Shown here one piece after another: positions 43,143 through 53,301 of a DNA stretch of 64,000 nucleotides (its first letter is position 1; each line of letters opens with the position of its first letter). The notes beneath the pieces were generated by a model. That model was not told where the DNA came from. It did no database searches and saw only the letters and a program-made list of their open reading frames with translations. Where the stretch lies: positions 37,593 through 101,592 of the forward strand of contig CALUZS010000011.1 in assembly GCA_944325355.1 (NCBI GenBank), read 5' to 3'. This DNA comes from an uncultured Parabacteroides sp. (GTDB lineage Bacteria > Bacteroidota > Bacteroidia > Bacteroidales > Tannerellaceae). The translations under genes were made by a program, and so were the position numbers.

Positions 43143-45590
43143 ATGGCAAATCAGAAACATATAAAAAAAACTTTCCCGGTATTGGATATGAGTTGTGCTG
43201 CCTGCGCTACCCGTGTCGACAAGACGTTGCGTAAGCAAACAGGGGTGTATGATGTATCCGTCAACTATGCGTCAGCAACTGCTTCAGTTGATTACGACCC
43301 CTCCGTATGCAATCCGGAAGCATTAAAACAGGCTTTGCAAGATGCCGGTTACGACCTATTGGTGGACGATGCCAATGAAGATATTACCGATCAGGCAGAG
43401 GAAGCACACAAAGAAAAATACCGAAAACTGAAACGAAAAACACTTTTAGCCATTCTGTTAACACTACCGATTGCTATCATCGGGATGTTTTTCATGGATA
43501 TGGCCGGAGCGAACTGGGTAATGTGGGTGCTCTCCACACCGGTTGTCTTCTGGTTGGGAGCAGACTTCTTCAAAAACGCTTGGAAACAGCTTAAACACTG
43601 TTCGGCAAATATGGATACGTTAGTAGCCAACAGCACGGGCATCGCATACCTGTTCAGTGTCTTCAACCTGTTCTTCCCGGAATTTTGGTTAAGCCGTGGC
43701 ATCGAACCACATGTCTATTTCGAGTCATCGAGCGTCATTATCGCCTTTATCTTGTTGGGACGGCTGCTTGAAGAAAAAGCCAAGGGGAACACCTCAACAG
43801 CCATCCGGAAGCTGATGGGGTTACAACCGAAAAACGTCACCGTAGTTGACTCCACAACAGGAAAACAACGGATTATCCCCATCTCACAAGTTGCCATTGG
43901 AGATATTGTCATCGTCAAGCCCGGAGAAAAAATAGCCGTGGACGGTCGTGTTACAGAAGGAAGTTCATTCGTAGACGAAAGCATGTTGAGCGGGGAACCC
44001 TTAGCCGTACAGAAAAAACCGGGAACAACGGTTTACGCCGGGACACTCAACCAAAAAGGAAGCTTCCGTTTCCGTGCGGAACGCATTGGCAGTGACACGA
44101 TGCTTTCCCAAATCATCCGTTTGGTACAGGAAGCACAAGGGAGCAAAGCACCTGTACAACAATTGGCAGACAAGGTTTCCGCAATTTTTGTTCCAACCAT
44201 CATCCTCATTGCAATCCTGTCGTTTTCCGCATGGATGCTATTCGCCCCCTCGGACGGATTTACCCACGGACTGCTCGCTCTAATCACCGTTCTGATTATC
44301 GCCTGCCCATGTGCACTCGGACTGGCTACTCCCACTGCCATCATGGTAGGTATCGGCAAAAGTGCAGAACAAGGAATCTTGATAAAAGATGCGGAAAGCC
44401 TTGAGATTGCCCGGAAAATAAATACTGTCATCCTCGACAAAACCGGGACGATAACCGAAGGACATCCGGTAGTAACCGATTTTATCGGGAGCAAGCCGAC
44501 CTACAAACAGATTCTTTTCAGTTTGGAAAAGTTATCGGAACATCCGCTTGCCGAAGCCATCACCAACTATTTTGCATCAGAAGAGGAACTGCCGGTCGTC
44601 TCCTTTGAAAGCATCACAGGAAAAGGTATTAAAGGAAAAATCGGGAACGATACCTATTGGGTAGGAAGCCAAAAGCTGATTGAGGGGAAACAGATCAGCG
44701 AAACGCTGGGAAATGCCATCCAATCATTTGAAAAACAAACAAAAACGATTGTCTGTTTGGCAGACGAAAACGAAGTATTGGCAGCTGTAGCGATAACAGA
44801 CCGTATTAAACCAACATCGAAGAGTGCTATCCAAGAGCTGCAACGCAAAGGTATAGAAGTGTACATGCTTACGGGAGACAATGAATCCACAGCACAGGAG
44901 ATTGCCCGTCAGACCGGAATACACCATTTCCGAGCAAACGTCCTCCCTTCCGAAAAAGCGGACTTCATCAAGGAACAGCAAACAGCAGGGCGAAAAGTGG
45001 CGATGGTGGGTGATGGTATCAACGACAGTGCGGCACTTGCACAGGCAGACCTCAGCGTTGCAATGGGCAAAGGGAGCGACATCGCCATGGATGTCTCCAA
45101 GATAACAATCATATCATCGGATCTGAACAAATTGCCAATAGCCCTGCAAATATCCCGAATGACCGTCCGGACAATTCGGCAAAACCTGTTCTGGGCATTC
45201 ATATACAATATAATAAGCGTACCTATCGCAGCCGGAATCCTCTACCCTATCTGTGGCTTCCTGTTGAACCCCATGATAGGAGGAGCGGCGATGGCATTCA
45301 GCAGCGTCAGTGTGGTGACCAACAGTCTGCGCCTAAGGTATAAAAAATTAAATATAAACCATCCAACAGAGCAAACAATCATGAAAAAGGAATTTAACAT
45401 TGAAGGAATGATGTGCAACCATTGTCGGATGCACGTAGAAAAAGCATTGAATGGTATAGAAGGAGTCAAAGCGACTGTCACCTTGAACCCTCCTGTCGCC
45501 ACAGTGGAATTTGAAGGAGACGTAAAAAGCGTTGAAGAGCTGCAAGCTGCATTGTCGGAAGCCGGTGAATACAAAATTTCCGAGCAATAG
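43143..45590 (+). CDS. copA: Copper-translocating P-type ATPase with C-terminal HMA domain
   Basis: Predicted 815-residue P1B-type ATPase that pumps copper out of the cytoplasm. N-terminal heavy-metal-associated domain (about 8-72, [10 protein letters not shown] with CxxC), membrane helices, actuator domain with [10 protein letters not shown], the metal-selective CPC motif [15 protein letters not shown], phosphorylation site DKTGT, and [16 protein letters not shown]. Unusually, the protein continues after the last helix into a second HMA domain (about 747-815) starting [15 protein letters not shown], which in relatives is often a separate CopZ-like chaperone. An in-frame ATG at 45381 could start a free chaperone. 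It follows trkH by 9 bases. Confidence 0.93.
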   Translation: MANQKHIKKTFPVLDMSCAACATRVDKTLRKQTGVYDVSVNYASATASVDYDPSVCNPEALKQALQDAGYDLLVDDANEDITDQAEEAHKEKYRKLKRKTLLAILLTLPIAIIGMFFMDMAGANWVMWVLSTPVVFWLGADFFKNAWKQLKHCSANMDTLVANSTGIAYLFSVFNLFFPEFWLSRGIEPHVYFESSSVIIAFILLGRLLEEKAKGNTSTAIRKLMGLQPKNVTVVDSTTGKQRIIPISQVAIGDIVIVKPGEKIAVDGRVTEGSSFVDESMLSGEPLAVQKKPGTTVYAGTLNQKGSFRFRAERIGSDTMLSQIIRLVQEAQGSKAPVQQLADKVSAIFVPTIILIAILSFSAWMLFAPSDGFTHGLLALITVLIIACPCALGLATPTAIMVGIGKSAEQGILIKDAESLEIARKINTVILDKTGTITEGHPVVTDFIGSKPTYKQILFSLEKLSEHPLAEAITNYFASEEELPVVSFESITGKGIKGKIGNDTYWVGSQKLIEGKQISETLGNAIQSFEKQTKTIVCLADENEVLAAVAITDRIKPTSKSAIQELQRKGIEVYMLTGDNESTAQEIARQTGIHHFRANVLPSEKADFIKEQQTAGRKVAMVGDGINDSAALAQADLSVAMGKGSDIAMDVSKITIISSDLNKLPIALQISRMTVRTIRQNLFWAFIYNIISVPIAAGILYPICGFLLNPMIGGAAMAFSSVSVVTNSLRLRYKKLNINHPTEQTIMKKEFNIEGMMCNHCRMHVEKALNGIEGVKATVTLNPPVATVEFEGDVKSVEELQAALSEAGEYKISEQ

Positions 45591-45600
45591 GCAGCCACAC

Positions 45601-45647
45601 AAAAAAGAGCAGGCAACCATTTACGAAAAACTGCCTGCTCCTTTTTC
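45601..45647 (+). terminator. Intrinsic terminator after copA
   Basis: GAGCAGGCA (45607-45615) and TGCCTGCTC (45632-45640) pair, followed by CTTTTTC. Ends the dxs-trkA-trkH-copA transcript before the next gene. Confidence 0.85.
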
Positions 45648-45688
45648 AAAGGAAACACGAACAAACGTTTAAATGCTAACAAGAATGT

Positions 45689-47992
45689 ATGAATACGACT
45701 GACATCCAACATCTGCGGAGATTTAAGAAATTATTCAGTTGCCTGGCACTATCCGTAGCTTTCCTGCCAATATCCTGCAATCATGCAGACCCGCTTGAAA
45801 AAGAGTTCCGGAATCCACCCAACAAATACCGTCCGATGCCTTTCTGGCATTTGAACGGGCATTTGACCAAAGAGGGCATCAATGAACGAATCAGCAATGC
45901 AAAATCATTATGCGGATTCGGCGGCGTAGCTGTGCTTCCTGTAAGCCCGGGACCGCACTACACCAATGGAAAAACCTGTCCGGGCATGACTCCTGCCTAT
46001 TTAAGCGATGAGTATTTCGAGCGGTACGATGACATGCTCCGGAAATCGGAAGAGTTAGGAACAGAAATCATCTTGTACGACGATATCGACTTTCCAAGCG
46101 GCTCGGCCGGAGGTAAACTGGTACGCGACTATCCGGAATATACCCGCAAATACCTGCTGAAAGACGAAATTGACGTACAAGGGAAAAAACATGTAAAATA
46201 TGAATGCCCCAACGATCCGAACAAGATTATGATGACGGCATCGGCACTGAATATGGATACAAAAGAGGTTATCGACCTCGCCCAATACGTGAAGGGATGG
46301 ACAATCGAATGGGACGCTCCGGAAGGAAATTGGAAAATACTTGTGTTCAGTTACCGGGCAAACTACGACCGGACACTGTCGGGGCTGGTTGATTACATGG
46401 AACCGGCAGCCGTCTCCAAATTCTTGGAGATGACCTACGAAGAGTATGCGAAACGATACAGCAACTATTTCGGGAATGTCATCACAAAAATTTTCTTTGA
46501 CGACGTAGGTTTCGTGCATCAGGAAAACACCTGGAACCCGGAAATAACCCGACTTTTTGCCCAACGTACCGGGAAAAATCCGGCACTATACTATCCGGCA
46601 CTATACTACGACATCGGTCCGGAGACACAAGCCGCCAGAGTCGCTTTTTTCGACATCCGTTCTGAACTGATGGCAGAAGGCTATCCGAAACAGGTTGCCC
46701 AATGGTGCAAGGAACATAACCTTTCAAGCATCGGTCATCCGCCAGAAAATTACAGTCCAAACTCGGTCGTTGCCAATGGAGATATCTTAAAATATTACCG
46801 CCATACGCAAATACCGCTGTTGGATGCCATCTTTTTCTATGGCAGAGGAGTACACGGTTTCAAACAAATCAGTTCGGCAGCCGACTTAGGGGATAAGCCG
46901 GTCGTAGGAGCTGAGCTTTGCGGGGCATTCCCGGCAGACATGGATTCGCTTACGTTGTTCCGGACTGTTTACGATGCCATGGCAAGAGGTGTAAATTTCG
47001 TGGTTCCACACGGGATGTGGTACGACACCGACCCGGAAAAGATACGGATTCCGCCACTGATTTCCCATGAGAACAACCGGATAGCCGCATCACTTCCAAA
47101 ATACTCCGAAACGGTTGCCCGCTCCTGTCTGCTCCTGCAAGGAGGGAAAAAGGTAATCGATGTGGCAGTCTTGTGGCCAATCACCGCCATTCAAGGGGGA
47201 ACAACCATCAACCGTGACGCAACTTCCGGGTTGCCGGTAGCCAACTGGTTACCGGAACATGTGAACCACCACATTATAAGTGACCTGCTGAGCAACCGCG
47301 TCCATCGGGATTTTACATTCGTCCACCCGGAAGATTTCTGCAATGGCAAACTCTCCATAGCGGACGGCGAGCTGCATCTGAACAATGTGGAAAACAAACA
47401 GGATTATAAAGTATTGATTGTACCCGGAGGTGACGTCATCTCGGCTGCGACCTTGCAAGCAATCAATGAATTTTACAAGCAAGGAGGGAAAGTCATCTTT
47501 ACTGCTTCGTTGCCATTCCGTTCGGCTGAATTTGGGAAAGATGCCGAAGTATGCAGACTCATCCAAGAAATGCTCGGAGTAGCACCTGGAGCATCCTCCA
47601 CCAATACCGAGATAGTCAGGAAAGAGGGTAAAGGAACACTGCTGTTTTTACCGAATACGACAGCGGAAAGCCTTGCAGCAGCGTTCACAGACTTACAAAT
47701 CCCGGCAGATGTCTGTTTCGAAGAAGGCACAGTACCGGAATCATCAGTTGGTTTCGTAAATTACCTACATAAACAGAAAGAAGGGAAAGAGATTTTCTAT
47801 TTCACAAATACCACGGATAAAGAAGTAAACGGCAATGTTTCGCTCCGCGGAGAATGGAAGGAACTGCAACTATGGAATCCGCAAACAGGCAATATCGAAA
47901 GCATCAAAGCTCAAACCGATGGCTCACGTACAACCATACAGCTATCGCTGCCTGCTGTCTCTTCCACATTCGTCATTGCCCACCAGAACTAG
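45689..47992 (+). CDS. GH106-like glycoside hydrolase (alpha-L-rhamnosidase-type)
   Basis: Predicted 767-residue lipoprotein or secreted enzyme: the N-terminus RFKKLFSCLALSVAFLPISC has a signal with lipobox-like PISC (Cys30). The mature part begins EFRNPPNKYRPMPFWHLNGHLTKEGI and continues with the (beta/alpha)8-barrel pattern of GH106-type enzymes: TEIILYDDIDFPSGSAGG, KIFFDDVGFVHQENTW, SIGHPPENYSPNSVVANGD and VGAELCGAF, with a C-terminal beta domain (LRGEWKELQLWNPQTG). The family includes alpha-L-rhamnosidases acting on pectins and other plant glycans; the exact linkage is not shown. It is the last plus-strand gene before the accessory island. Confidence 0.72.
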   Translation: MNTTDIQHLRRFKKLFSCLALSVAFLPISCNHADPLEKEFRNPPNKYRPMPFWHLNGHLTKEGINERISNAKSLCGFGGVAVLPVSPGPHYTNGKTCPGMTPAYLSDEYFERYDDMLRKSEELGTEIILYDDIDFPSGSAGGKLVRDYPEYTRKYLLKDEIDVQGKKHVKYECPNDPNKIMMTASALNMDTKEVIDLAQYVKGWTIEWDAPEGNWKILVFSYRANYDRTLSGLVDYMEPAAVSKFLEMTYEEYAKRYSNYFGNVITKIFFDDVGFVHQENTWNPEITRLFAQRTGKNPALYYPALYYDIGPETQAARVAFFDIRSELMAEGYPKQVAQWCKEHNLSSIGHPPENYSPNSVVANGDILKYYRHTQIPLLDAIFFYGRGVHGFKQISSAADLGDKPVVGAELCGAFPADMDSLTLFRTVYDAMARGVNFVVPHGMWYDTDPEKIRIPPLISHENNRIAASLPKYSETVARSCLLLQGGKKVIDVAVLWPITAIQGGTTINRDATSGLPVANWLPEHVNHHIISDLLSNRVHRDFTFVHPEDFCNGKLSIADGELHLNNVENKQDYKVLIVPGGDVISAATLQAINEFYKQGGKVIFTASLPFRSAEFGKDAEVCRLIQEMLGVAPGASSTNTEIVRKEGKGTLLFLPNTTAESLAAAFTDLQIPADVCFEEGTVPESSVGFVNYLHKQKEGKEIFYFTNTTDKEVNGNVSLRGEWKELQLWNPQTGNIESIKAQTDGSRTTIQLSLPAVSSTFVIAHQN

Positions 47993-48067
47993 GAACAAGA
48001 GACACTATATCCGAACGGACAACAAAGTAAGTCTTTGAGGTTTGCCTTAAGAAATACTTGAAGCGAG

Positions 48068-48104
48068 ACTGCACTGTAAGATAGAAATTACGGTGCAGTT
48101 TTTT
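48068..48104 (+). terminator. Intrinsic terminator after the GH106-like gene
   Basis: ACTGCACTGTAA (48068-48079) and TTACGGTGCAGT (48088-48099) pair with one G-U, followed by six T. It marks the end of the conserved chromosomal part; convergent defence genes begin 19 bases later. Confidence 0.85.
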
Positions 48105-48122
48105 ATATTTATCTGCATTCGT

Positions 48123-49991
48123 TTAAAAGAATGGGGAAATAGAGTTCTCTCCAAGTTCAAATGGCTCGCTGATACAGAAATAAGGTTGCAACATATCCAG
48201 CAGCCCTTTAGCATGGACTGTCTCCTCGTTAACTGTTTCCGGTTTAATCTTAAACAACTTCTCCCACATATCAAGCTTATCATTCTTCATCAAAGCAAGT
48301 ACCAGACAGTTACTGTCATCCGAGGGACGGTATAACTTACCATTTAGCTGATAAAAGTTCTTTTGGATGAACTGCCGGCAATCCATACCTTCACGTGGCT
48401 GAAGCATCCAAAAAGTATATAATTGATTCAAGGTATCTTGCATCTTGCGTCTAAATTCCCTACGGATGTATTCCCGCCATGCAGTCTGCGCACTCTTGTT
48501 ATTTCGACCATATAATGAAACAATGTACAAAAAATTCACATCATAATGGCACAACAAAAGAGTGTCACGGTCAAACAAGCGATTCTCAAATTGACGATTC
48601 AGCTGGACTCCGCTTTCCTGAACTTTTAATTCCTTATCATCAAAAGAGAGGAACTTGTCGCCACCATTCTGCCTGTTGGGGATTCTCGCACTGATGAAAA
48701 AATTAGGGATAGGATTATATCCCTCCGTCAGCGTATCCCTTAATCGCGGTTGCCCCTCTTTATCTTCACCCTTCAAGAACGAATCCATATTCCATTGTAT
48801 CACATTCTTGGCATACGTATATTGTTTGTAAACGGACTTATCTCCCAGCAATATCCTGTCATCCTTGAAACGCTTGTAATATTTACTGTCACCTATGTAA
48901 TAGGTCTGTGCGGCCGGCAAATCCGATTGTCCAATAAGTCCTTTACCTATAAACAAGTGGTCGACCAATTTACCATCCCGCTGCTCGGTCAACTCCTTTT
49001 GCAATTCCCGTTTGTCGTTACCTACGACCAGCGTATCAATCATCACCTCAAAGAGATGTTCAAAATCTTTCGCAAACAGGAAATCCTCCGAATCCCTGTT
49101 CATGGACAGCTGGTGTCGCTTGTCGAAGAAAGCATAGCACAAATGCCATATCTTTAAAGCCTTGTCTGAATAATATTTGTATTTAATTTGCTTCAGACGC
49201 CGGCAACCCATGTTGTTCTTTATGTAAGATTGCTCCAGTTTCTTTGGGCTTATAAGCGGATAATGAACATTGATTTCAAAAGAAAAGCCATACATCTCAT
49301 GTATATAGTTCAGTATCGAAAGATAGATGATAAGAAGCTCTTCATCAAAATTAACCGTTTTCTTCCTATTGACAGGCTCAAGATAAACAGGTCTCCCTCC
49401 TTGGATAAAGGCTTGCGATGAGGAAATCGTTTTGTTCCAGTTTATCTTATTATAGCCGGAATGTGCATTTTTGGCAATGAACGTGAAGTACTCCTGGTTA
49501 TTCTTATTGAAATCCTTAAGAGCTATTATCACATCAAGTAATGTATTGTATTGCTGCTTTCTACTGCTGCTTTCCGTTTGATGCTCTTTATATTCAAGGA
49601 TATTGTCGTTATACGTCTGCTTATAAACACATATAACCCTATATATCCATATTGAAAGCGTAAAAAGAAACTTTTTGTATTCTTTATAGCCCTCTTCCGT
49701 AAACTTGGATTCTACCTTGTCCGATTCAAAATTTATGATATCCTGTGGTGATGCACCAAATATCGTATCATCACCACTCTCTTTATTCTGTTCACCCGTC
49801 AACACCACCTTAGGCAAAAAGAAAACAACATCTCCTGCCACTTTGCTATAACAATACCCAACGTACCCAAAAGAACATTGTTTTTCCTCTGCAGGAACAG
49901 GCACAATATCCTTGAGCACATCCCGAATTGTCAGGTTCTCCTTGACAATATCATTCAGATTATATGGATATCTTTCGATGAACAGCAACAT
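48123..49991 (-). CDS. LlaJI-type / McrC-like restriction subunit
   Basis: Predicted 622-residue protein recognised as the LlaJI restriction endonuclease family (the McrC-like nuclease subunit that works with an McrB-like motor). The N-terminal half is AT-rich and variable; the C-terminal part has the nuclease-like segment GKGLIGQSDLPAAQTYYIGDSKYYKR (acidic and Lys residues in PD-(D/E)xK spacing) and FLSFDDKELKVQESG. The McrB-like GTPase starts 1 base upstream and two methyltransferases lie further upstream, as in LlaJI. It would cut DNA lacking the right methylation after being recruited by the motor subunit. Confidence 0.78.
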   Translation of the reverse strand: MLLFIERYPYNLNDIVKENLTIRDVLKDIVPVPAEEKQCSFGYVGYCYSKVAGDVVFFLPKVVLTGEQNKESGDDTIFGASPQDIINFESDKVESKFTEEGYKEYKKFLFTLSIWIYRVICVYKQTYNDNILEYKEHQTESSSRKQQYNTLLDVIIALKDFNKNNQEYFTFIAKNAHSGYNKINWNKTISSSQAFIQGGRPVYLEPVNRKKTVNFDEELLIIYLSILNYIHEMYGFSFEINVHYPLISPKKLEQSYIKNNMGCRRLKQIKYKYYSDKALKIWHLCYAFFDKRHQLSMNRDSEDFLFAKDFEHLFEVMIDTLVVGNDKRELQKELTEQRDGKLVDHLFIGKGLIGQSDLPAAQTYYIGDSKYYKRFKDDRILLGDKSVYKQYTYAKNVIQWNMDSFLKGEDKEGQPRLRDTLTEGYNPIPNFFISARIPNRQNGGDKFLSFDDKELKVQESGVQLNRQFENRLFDRDTLLLCHYDVNFLYIVSLYGRNNKSAQTAWREYIRREFRRKMQDTLNQLYTFWMLQPREGMDCRQFIQKNFYQLNGKLYRPSDDSNCLVLALMKNDKLDMWEKLFKIKPETVNEETVHAKGLLDMLQPYFCISEPFELGENSISPFF

Positions 49992-49992
49992 T

Positions 49993-52233
49993 CTATTTTA
50001 CTTCTTTTTCAGTGATTGATATACCAATGGAAGCAGCATTAACAGCATCCATAAATTCTTGAATTGTATCACGGACTCCCGGCTTGGCAGGATGATGTGT
50101 CCATCCATCTTTATTTACCCAAATCTTTTCACCATCAGCACACTCAAATGACACCGAATAGTCCGCATATTTAGGATTCATGCGATCATGCTCTTCTCTG
50201 TCGCATATTATCCATTTCTGATATGAAAACTGTTTGTATGGTTTCCAAAAATCAATAACTTCTTGAGCTGTTTTGTTTGGATTCAACTTTATGTATTCCC
50301 CGATCACCATATATGGAACAGCATTGTAGTATTTAGCCTGTTGATTATTCACCAGCATCATGATTTTACTATCAACAGCATTCTTCGTTTCATCATCTGC
50401 AGAATTATAATCATACTTTTCAACCCCAAGATATTCTATCATTGCAATAAGTTTCTGTATTCCTTCATCACCATGTAATTCTGAAAACGAAACATCTTCT
50501 GTATCGCTGGTCTTGAATATCTCACCTTCGCCATCTTTACAGACATCATTCCACAGATAAAACAGAATCTTATTCAATAGCAGTTTACTTGTAATTTTTC
50601 CGTTACCGGGATTCACAAAGTAATCGCCAAGCATTTTGTCCTCAGAATTTGTCGCTTCAAAAATCCGCTTATTAATTTCCTTTTGGAAAGACACCCAAGA
50701 ATACTTATTCTCTTTAATATCAATCACCCAACTGGTATTCTTGTATTTTATTGGTTCATACTCCCAATCCCAACGCCGCTTAAAGGCACTGTCGATAGGG
50801 AACAACGACTGGTCGGAAGTATTCATTGTGGCATAAATGTACAGATTAGGCGGCAAACAGAGTTCCCCTCCTTTTATCGCATCACTATTTGTACCAAGTT
50901 CCTCTTCCAAGAAAGCCCTCAAATCAGCATCAGCCTTGACGGTATATTCCGACACGCCATTCTCTTTCCGGTCAAGAAGCTGGAACAAATCCCCGAATAT
51001 CTGAGCGCAATTTCCCCTGTTGATTTCTTCTATGATAAGGTAAACATTCTCCTCAGGCTTTTTGTATGCCTGCATATATGCGTTCAGAAAAGCCTGTGGA
51101 ACGAATTTATATGTGATTATTTCTTCACTCAAATCTTCACCATCTTTTAGTCTGACAGTAATATCTCCATTCAAACCATATAACGGTTTACGTCCTCGAG
51201 TAGGCTTGTAAGCCCCCACAAAGGTAGAGTAGTCGCTATCGGGATGAAAAGTCGTTCTAAAAATATTTTCTTTTGGCACTTTCCCATTTTCAAGATGTTC
51301 CTTTATCTTATGAGATTTTCCCGTACCTGGAGCACCGTAATAAATAATTTGTCGGGATTCATTCAACGGGGACGATTCTGGCTCCGATTCTACTGCAACC
51401 TCTTGATATAACACCGTTTTCCTCGGCGAAAGGCTAAGCGTAGTCTCAACCATCTCCTTATAATCCTCCAGTGCTATACCTGCGTTACTTACAAATTCAT
51501 TCTTTTCCAAGGAAAGAAATGGATGAAGACCTTCTCTTACAAACGATTTGAAAATTCTAAAAGGACCGACATCTTCTTGTTCATCTTTAGCTATAACCCC
51601 CTCTTCTTCAGAAATATTACCATAAATACCTACTTGTTGGAATACAACTTCTTGCCCCTGTGCCCGGATTTTAAATTGGGTCTCTTCTGAAAATGCTGTC
51701 AGAAGCTGTTTTAGCCCATTGCTTATAACGGAATCCGAAGGTGAATTATTAAGCCATGAAAGTATTTCTGCTTTCATGATATCACGAGGATATGCAGACA
51801 AATACAAATCCAGGTATTTCATGTTTAAGGCAAATTTCATCATTTTCCTAAACCTTTCACCCCCTGTTCTTTCCTTCGTATCTGTATTTGGAAAATCTAC
51901 ATAAGAAATTTTTGCCAAATGAAACATTAGTCCCAAACCAACTTGCAAAGCCTCTAACTGAGATGTCAATAAAGGATTGTTATTTAAAACATTTTCATCA
52001 ACGAAATAATTATCCAGAATCCAATGTTTACAATGTTCTTTTAGAACCAGTCTCCTCTTTCCATCGGGAGTTGTTTCCTCATCTGCATATATAATTTCAC
52101 TCTTTCTGCCATTAGCACAATACAAAATGTAGGAAAAAGCAACTACTGATGAAAGGCCATTCAAAGAAGACTTTATCCCTAAACGGCAGTCTAATTCATC
52201 TCGCTGTTCAATTCTAGAAGGTAAAGTAGCCAT
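49993..52233 (-). CDS. McrB-like AAA+ GTPase of the restriction system
   Basis: Predicted 746-residue motor subunit. The N-terminal 290 residues are a specificity region of unknown fold. The AAA+ part has Walker A GAPGTGKS (300-307), a sensor/Walker B region LIIEEINRGNCAQIFGDLFQLLDR with the NRGN loop typical of McrB (405-408), and TMNTSDQSLFPIDSAFKRRWDWEY. It is expected to hydrolyse GTP, move along DNA and trigger cutting by the downstream subunit. The gene follows the cytosine methyltransferase by 12 bases. Confidence 0.85.
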   Translation of the reverse strand: MATLPSRIEQRDELDCRLGIKSSLNGLSSVVAFSYILYCANGRKSEIIYADEETTPDGKRRLVLKEHCKHWILDNYFVDENVLNNNPLLTSQLEALQVGLGLMFHLAKISYVDFPNTDTKERTGGERFRKMMKFALNMKYLDLYLSAYPRDIMKAEILSWLNNSPSDSVISNGLKQLLTAFSEETQFKIRAQGQEVVFQQVGIYGNISEEEGVIAKDEQEDVGPFRIFKSFVREGLHPFLSLEKNEFVSNAGIALEDYKEMVETTLSLSPRKTVLYQEVAVESEPESSPLNESRQIIYYGAPGTGKSHKIKEHLENGKVPKENIFRTTFHPDSDYSTFVGAYKPTRGRKPLYGLNGDITVRLKDGEDLSEEIITYKFVPQAFLNAYMQAYKKPEENVYLIIEEINRGNCAQIFGDLFQLLDRKENGVSEYTVKADADLRAFLEEELGTNSDAIKGGELCLPPNLYIYATMNTSDQSLFPIDSAFKRRWDWEYEPIKYKNTSWVIDIKENKYSWVSFQKEINKRIFEATNSEDKMLGDYFVNPGNGKITSKLLLNKILFYLWNDVCKDGEGEIFKTSDTEDVSFSELHGDEGIQKLIAMIEYLGVEKYDYNSADDETKNAVDSKIMMLVNNQQAKYYNAVPYMVIGEYIKLNPNKTAQEVIDFWKPYKQFSYQKWIICDREEHDRMNPKYADYSVSFECADGEKIWVNKDGWTHHPAKPGVRDTIQEFMDAVNAASIGISITEKEVK

Positions 52234-52245
52234 AATGGTCTATAT

Positions 52246-53301
52246 TTATTTCTGTTTGACTTCATTGTCCATTAATTCTTTAGCAATAGCATACGCCAAA
52301 TAAGGAGGGACTGCATTCCCCACTTGCTTCATCTGACAAGTCTTAGGTCCATAAAACACAAAACTATCAGGGAATGTCTGTATTCTTGCGGCTTCTCTTG
52401 TCGTGATACATCTATTTAGCGTAGGATGAGTGAATCTTCCCGACGACGGAGTATCGAAACGGGTAGTAATTGTTGCAGCAACATCATCTTCAAGCAGGCG
52501 GCAATAGGTACCGCTGTAAATTGATTTTGTACGTTCCTCCTCAGGTAAGACTTTTCTACCCTCCCCCACTGGAACCATTTCCATCCTTCTCAATGCCGTC
52601 TGATTATGTTTGGTTGCCACATGATTATATAATATAACACTATTTCCTCGCAAGTCTTTCTGTAAATTGGATTCCGGCTCCTTATCATACTTGCTTTTTT
52701 CATTACCCTCGCCTGAGAAAATTATTGGCAAATCCGAAATCGCATCTTTTACCGTATTTCTAATTCCATTAGGTTTTGGGAGAGAAACTTCCAATTTTCC
52801 TCTCTGCCCGATAAAAACAGCACGTCTTCTATCCTGCGGGACTCCAAAATCTACCGCCCGAAGAATGCCGCAACAAACATCATATCCCAAATTATTAAAA
52901 GCATATATAATCTCATCCTTGAAATAGCCTTTCTCGGTGGTAATAATATTTGGCACATTTTCCAACACAAAATATTTGGGGGAAAATTCTTCTACAAAAC
53001 GAATAAACTGTTTGAAAAGAAAATTCCGAGGGTCGTTCACACTAAGCCGCTTCCCTTTTTGAGAAAATCCTTGACATGGCGGACCTCCTATAACCACATC
53101 AATTCTCGGGTGTTCATTATGTATCTCTTTAAAATCCAAATTACATATATCCGAAGCATATACCTCGGTATATGGATGATTGTATTTATATGACAAAGCA
53201 ATATCTTTATCGCTTTCAATAGCAATAGCAATCTCAAATCCAGCCTTGAGAAACCCTTGGGAGAGACCTCCCACACCTGCAAATAAATCAGCAACTTTCA
53301 T
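52246..53301 (-). CDS. DNA (cytosine-5) methyltransferase
   Basis: Predicted 351-residue m5C methyltransferase of the Dcm type. Motif I LFAGVGGLSQGFLKAG at the N-terminus, catalytic motif IV GGPPCQGFSQKGKR, motif VI ENVPNI, motif VIII-like DRRRAVFIGQR, and motif X QVGNAVPPYLAYAIAKEL at the C-terminus, so it looks intact. It would protect host DNA at the site attacked by the McrB/LlaJI-like nuclease downstream. Its start overlaps the stop of the second methyltransferase by 4 bases, tying the two together. Confidence 0.93.
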   Translation of the reverse strand: MKVADLFAGVGGLSQGFLKAGFEIAIAIESDKDIALSYKYNHPYTEVYASDICNLDFKEIHNEHPRIDVVIGGPPCQGFSQKGKRLSVNDPRNFLFKQFIRFVEEFSPKYFVLENVPNIITTEKGYFKDEIIYAFNNLGYDVCCGILRAVDFGVPQDRRRAVFIGQRGKLEVSLPKPNGIRNTVKDAISDLPIIFSGEGNEKSKYDKEPESNLQKDLRGNSVILYNHVATKHNQTALRRMEMVPVGEGRKVLPEEERTKSIYSGTYCRLLEDDVAATITTRFDTPSSGRFTHPTLNRCITTREAARIQTFPDSFVFYGPKTCQMKQVGNAVPPYLAYAIAKELMDNEVKQK

